A stretch of 6,298 nucleotides of DNA from assembly GCA_016839385.1 (NCBI GenBank), contig JAEOUK010000153.1, forward strand, positions 1-6,298. The letters run 5' to 3'. Position 1 is the first letter of the stretch, and every line of letters starts with the position of its first letter. Source of the DNA: Promethearchaeota archaeon. Lineage in GTDB: Archaea; Asgardarchaeota; Lokiarchaeia; Sigynarchaeales; MK-D1. The position numbers and the translations under genes were made by a program. The notes beneath the pieces are model-generated. The model had not been told where the DNA came from, did not search any database, and was given only the letters and a program-made list of their open reading frames with translations. Of the stretch, positions 6,001 to 6,298 are shown piece after piece.

Positions 6001-6298
6001 ATGAAAGTAATTAAATCAATTTCACATGAAAATTTAATACTGATTGGGATATTGGTTTGGGGATTATTCCTTCGTTTGTTGGTCATATCCATTATTCCCT
6101 TAGAATTCCGAATTCAAAATGATGCTCTAGAATACTTAACAGTAGTAGAAAATATTTGCGATAATGGGACATTCGGTATTGAGGCACAAGTTCCATATGC
6201 CAAATTTCCTCCAGGATACCCAGTGTTAATTTGTGGGATATTCACGATTTTTGGAAAATCTCTACTTATGATACGAATTATTCAATCAATAATGGGTG
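6001..6298 (+). CDS. N-terminal part of a GT39/ArnT-like GT-C glycosyltransferase (runs off right edge)
   Basis: The ATG at 6001 opens 99 codons with no stop before the window ends. The visible N-terminus fits the PMT/ArnT superfamily of integral membrane glycosyltransferases, which use polyprenyl-phosphate-linked sugars on the outer face of the membrane. A first membrane helix spans about residues 11-33. It is followed by Q39-N-D41-A-L-E-Y45, where D41 is in the position of the catalytic Asp of the first extracellular loop. Next come E50-N-I-C-D-N-G-T-F-G59, K68-F-P-P-G-Y-P74 and a second helix start at about 75-84 with F-G-K-S and a following R92-I-I-Q95, all in the usual order. A nearby ATG at 5990 is out of frame and stops after three codons. 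GGAA at 5984-5987 is too far (13 bases) to be a good ribosome binding site. The gene probably follows the UPF0104-like gene in one transcript. Confidence 0.82.
   Translation, partial: MKVIKSISHENLILIGILVWGLFLRLLVISIIPLEFRIQNDALEYLTVVENICDNGTFGIEAQVPYAKFPPGYPVLICGIFTIFGKSLLMIRIIQSIMG

Overview
The window reads as the edge of a cell-surface polysaccharide or glycoprotein-glycan locus in a bacterium. The best clue to the organism is the partial leftward gene at the left edge. Its N-terminus (two hydrophobic segments around an S-S-R-x-F-E-P-D-K stretch) resembles, from memory, the start of large O-antigen-ligase-family proteins of Chloroflexota (Anaerolineae). That placement is an inference and was not checked against a database.

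Layout: (1) positions 1-283, minus strand, the 5' end of the putative O-antigen ligase/polymerase-like membrane protein, about 50% G+C by hand count. (2) 284-414, a divergent intergenic region with a sigma70-like promoter reading right. (3) 415-4302, four rightward genes in markedly AT-richer DNA: a GtrB/DPM1-like membrane GT2 glycosyltransferase, a GT4 glycosyltransferase, a SAM-dependent methyltransferase and a PAPS-type sulfotransferase. (4) 4303-4970, 668 bases with no substantial gene, holding a small hairpin, a promoter-like TTGACA-N17-TAGATT and a doubtful 39-codon ORF. (5) 4971-5957, a polytopic membrane protein of the lysylphosphatidylglycerol-synthase-TM (UPF0104/AglD-like) family. 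(6) 6001 to the right edge, the N-terminal third or less of a GT39/ArnT-like GT-C glycosyltransferase.

How the genes may work together (inference): the GT2 would load a sugar on polyprenyl phosphate at the inner face of the membrane. The GT-C enzyme would use a polyprenyl-phosphate-sugar on the outer face. The UPF0104-like protein may assist transport or regulation of lipid-linked intermediates. The GT4 would extend a lipid-linked oligosaccharide in the cytoplasm, and the methyltransferase and sulfotransferase would decorate it. The left-edge ligase-like protein would polymerise or attach the product. The predicted output is a methylated and/or sulfated surface glycan. I see no mobile-element genes, tRNA, rRNA or CRISPR array. 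No single feature proves a new kind of system. The most distinctive point is a sulfotransferase next to a methyltransferase inside an AT-rich glycan island.
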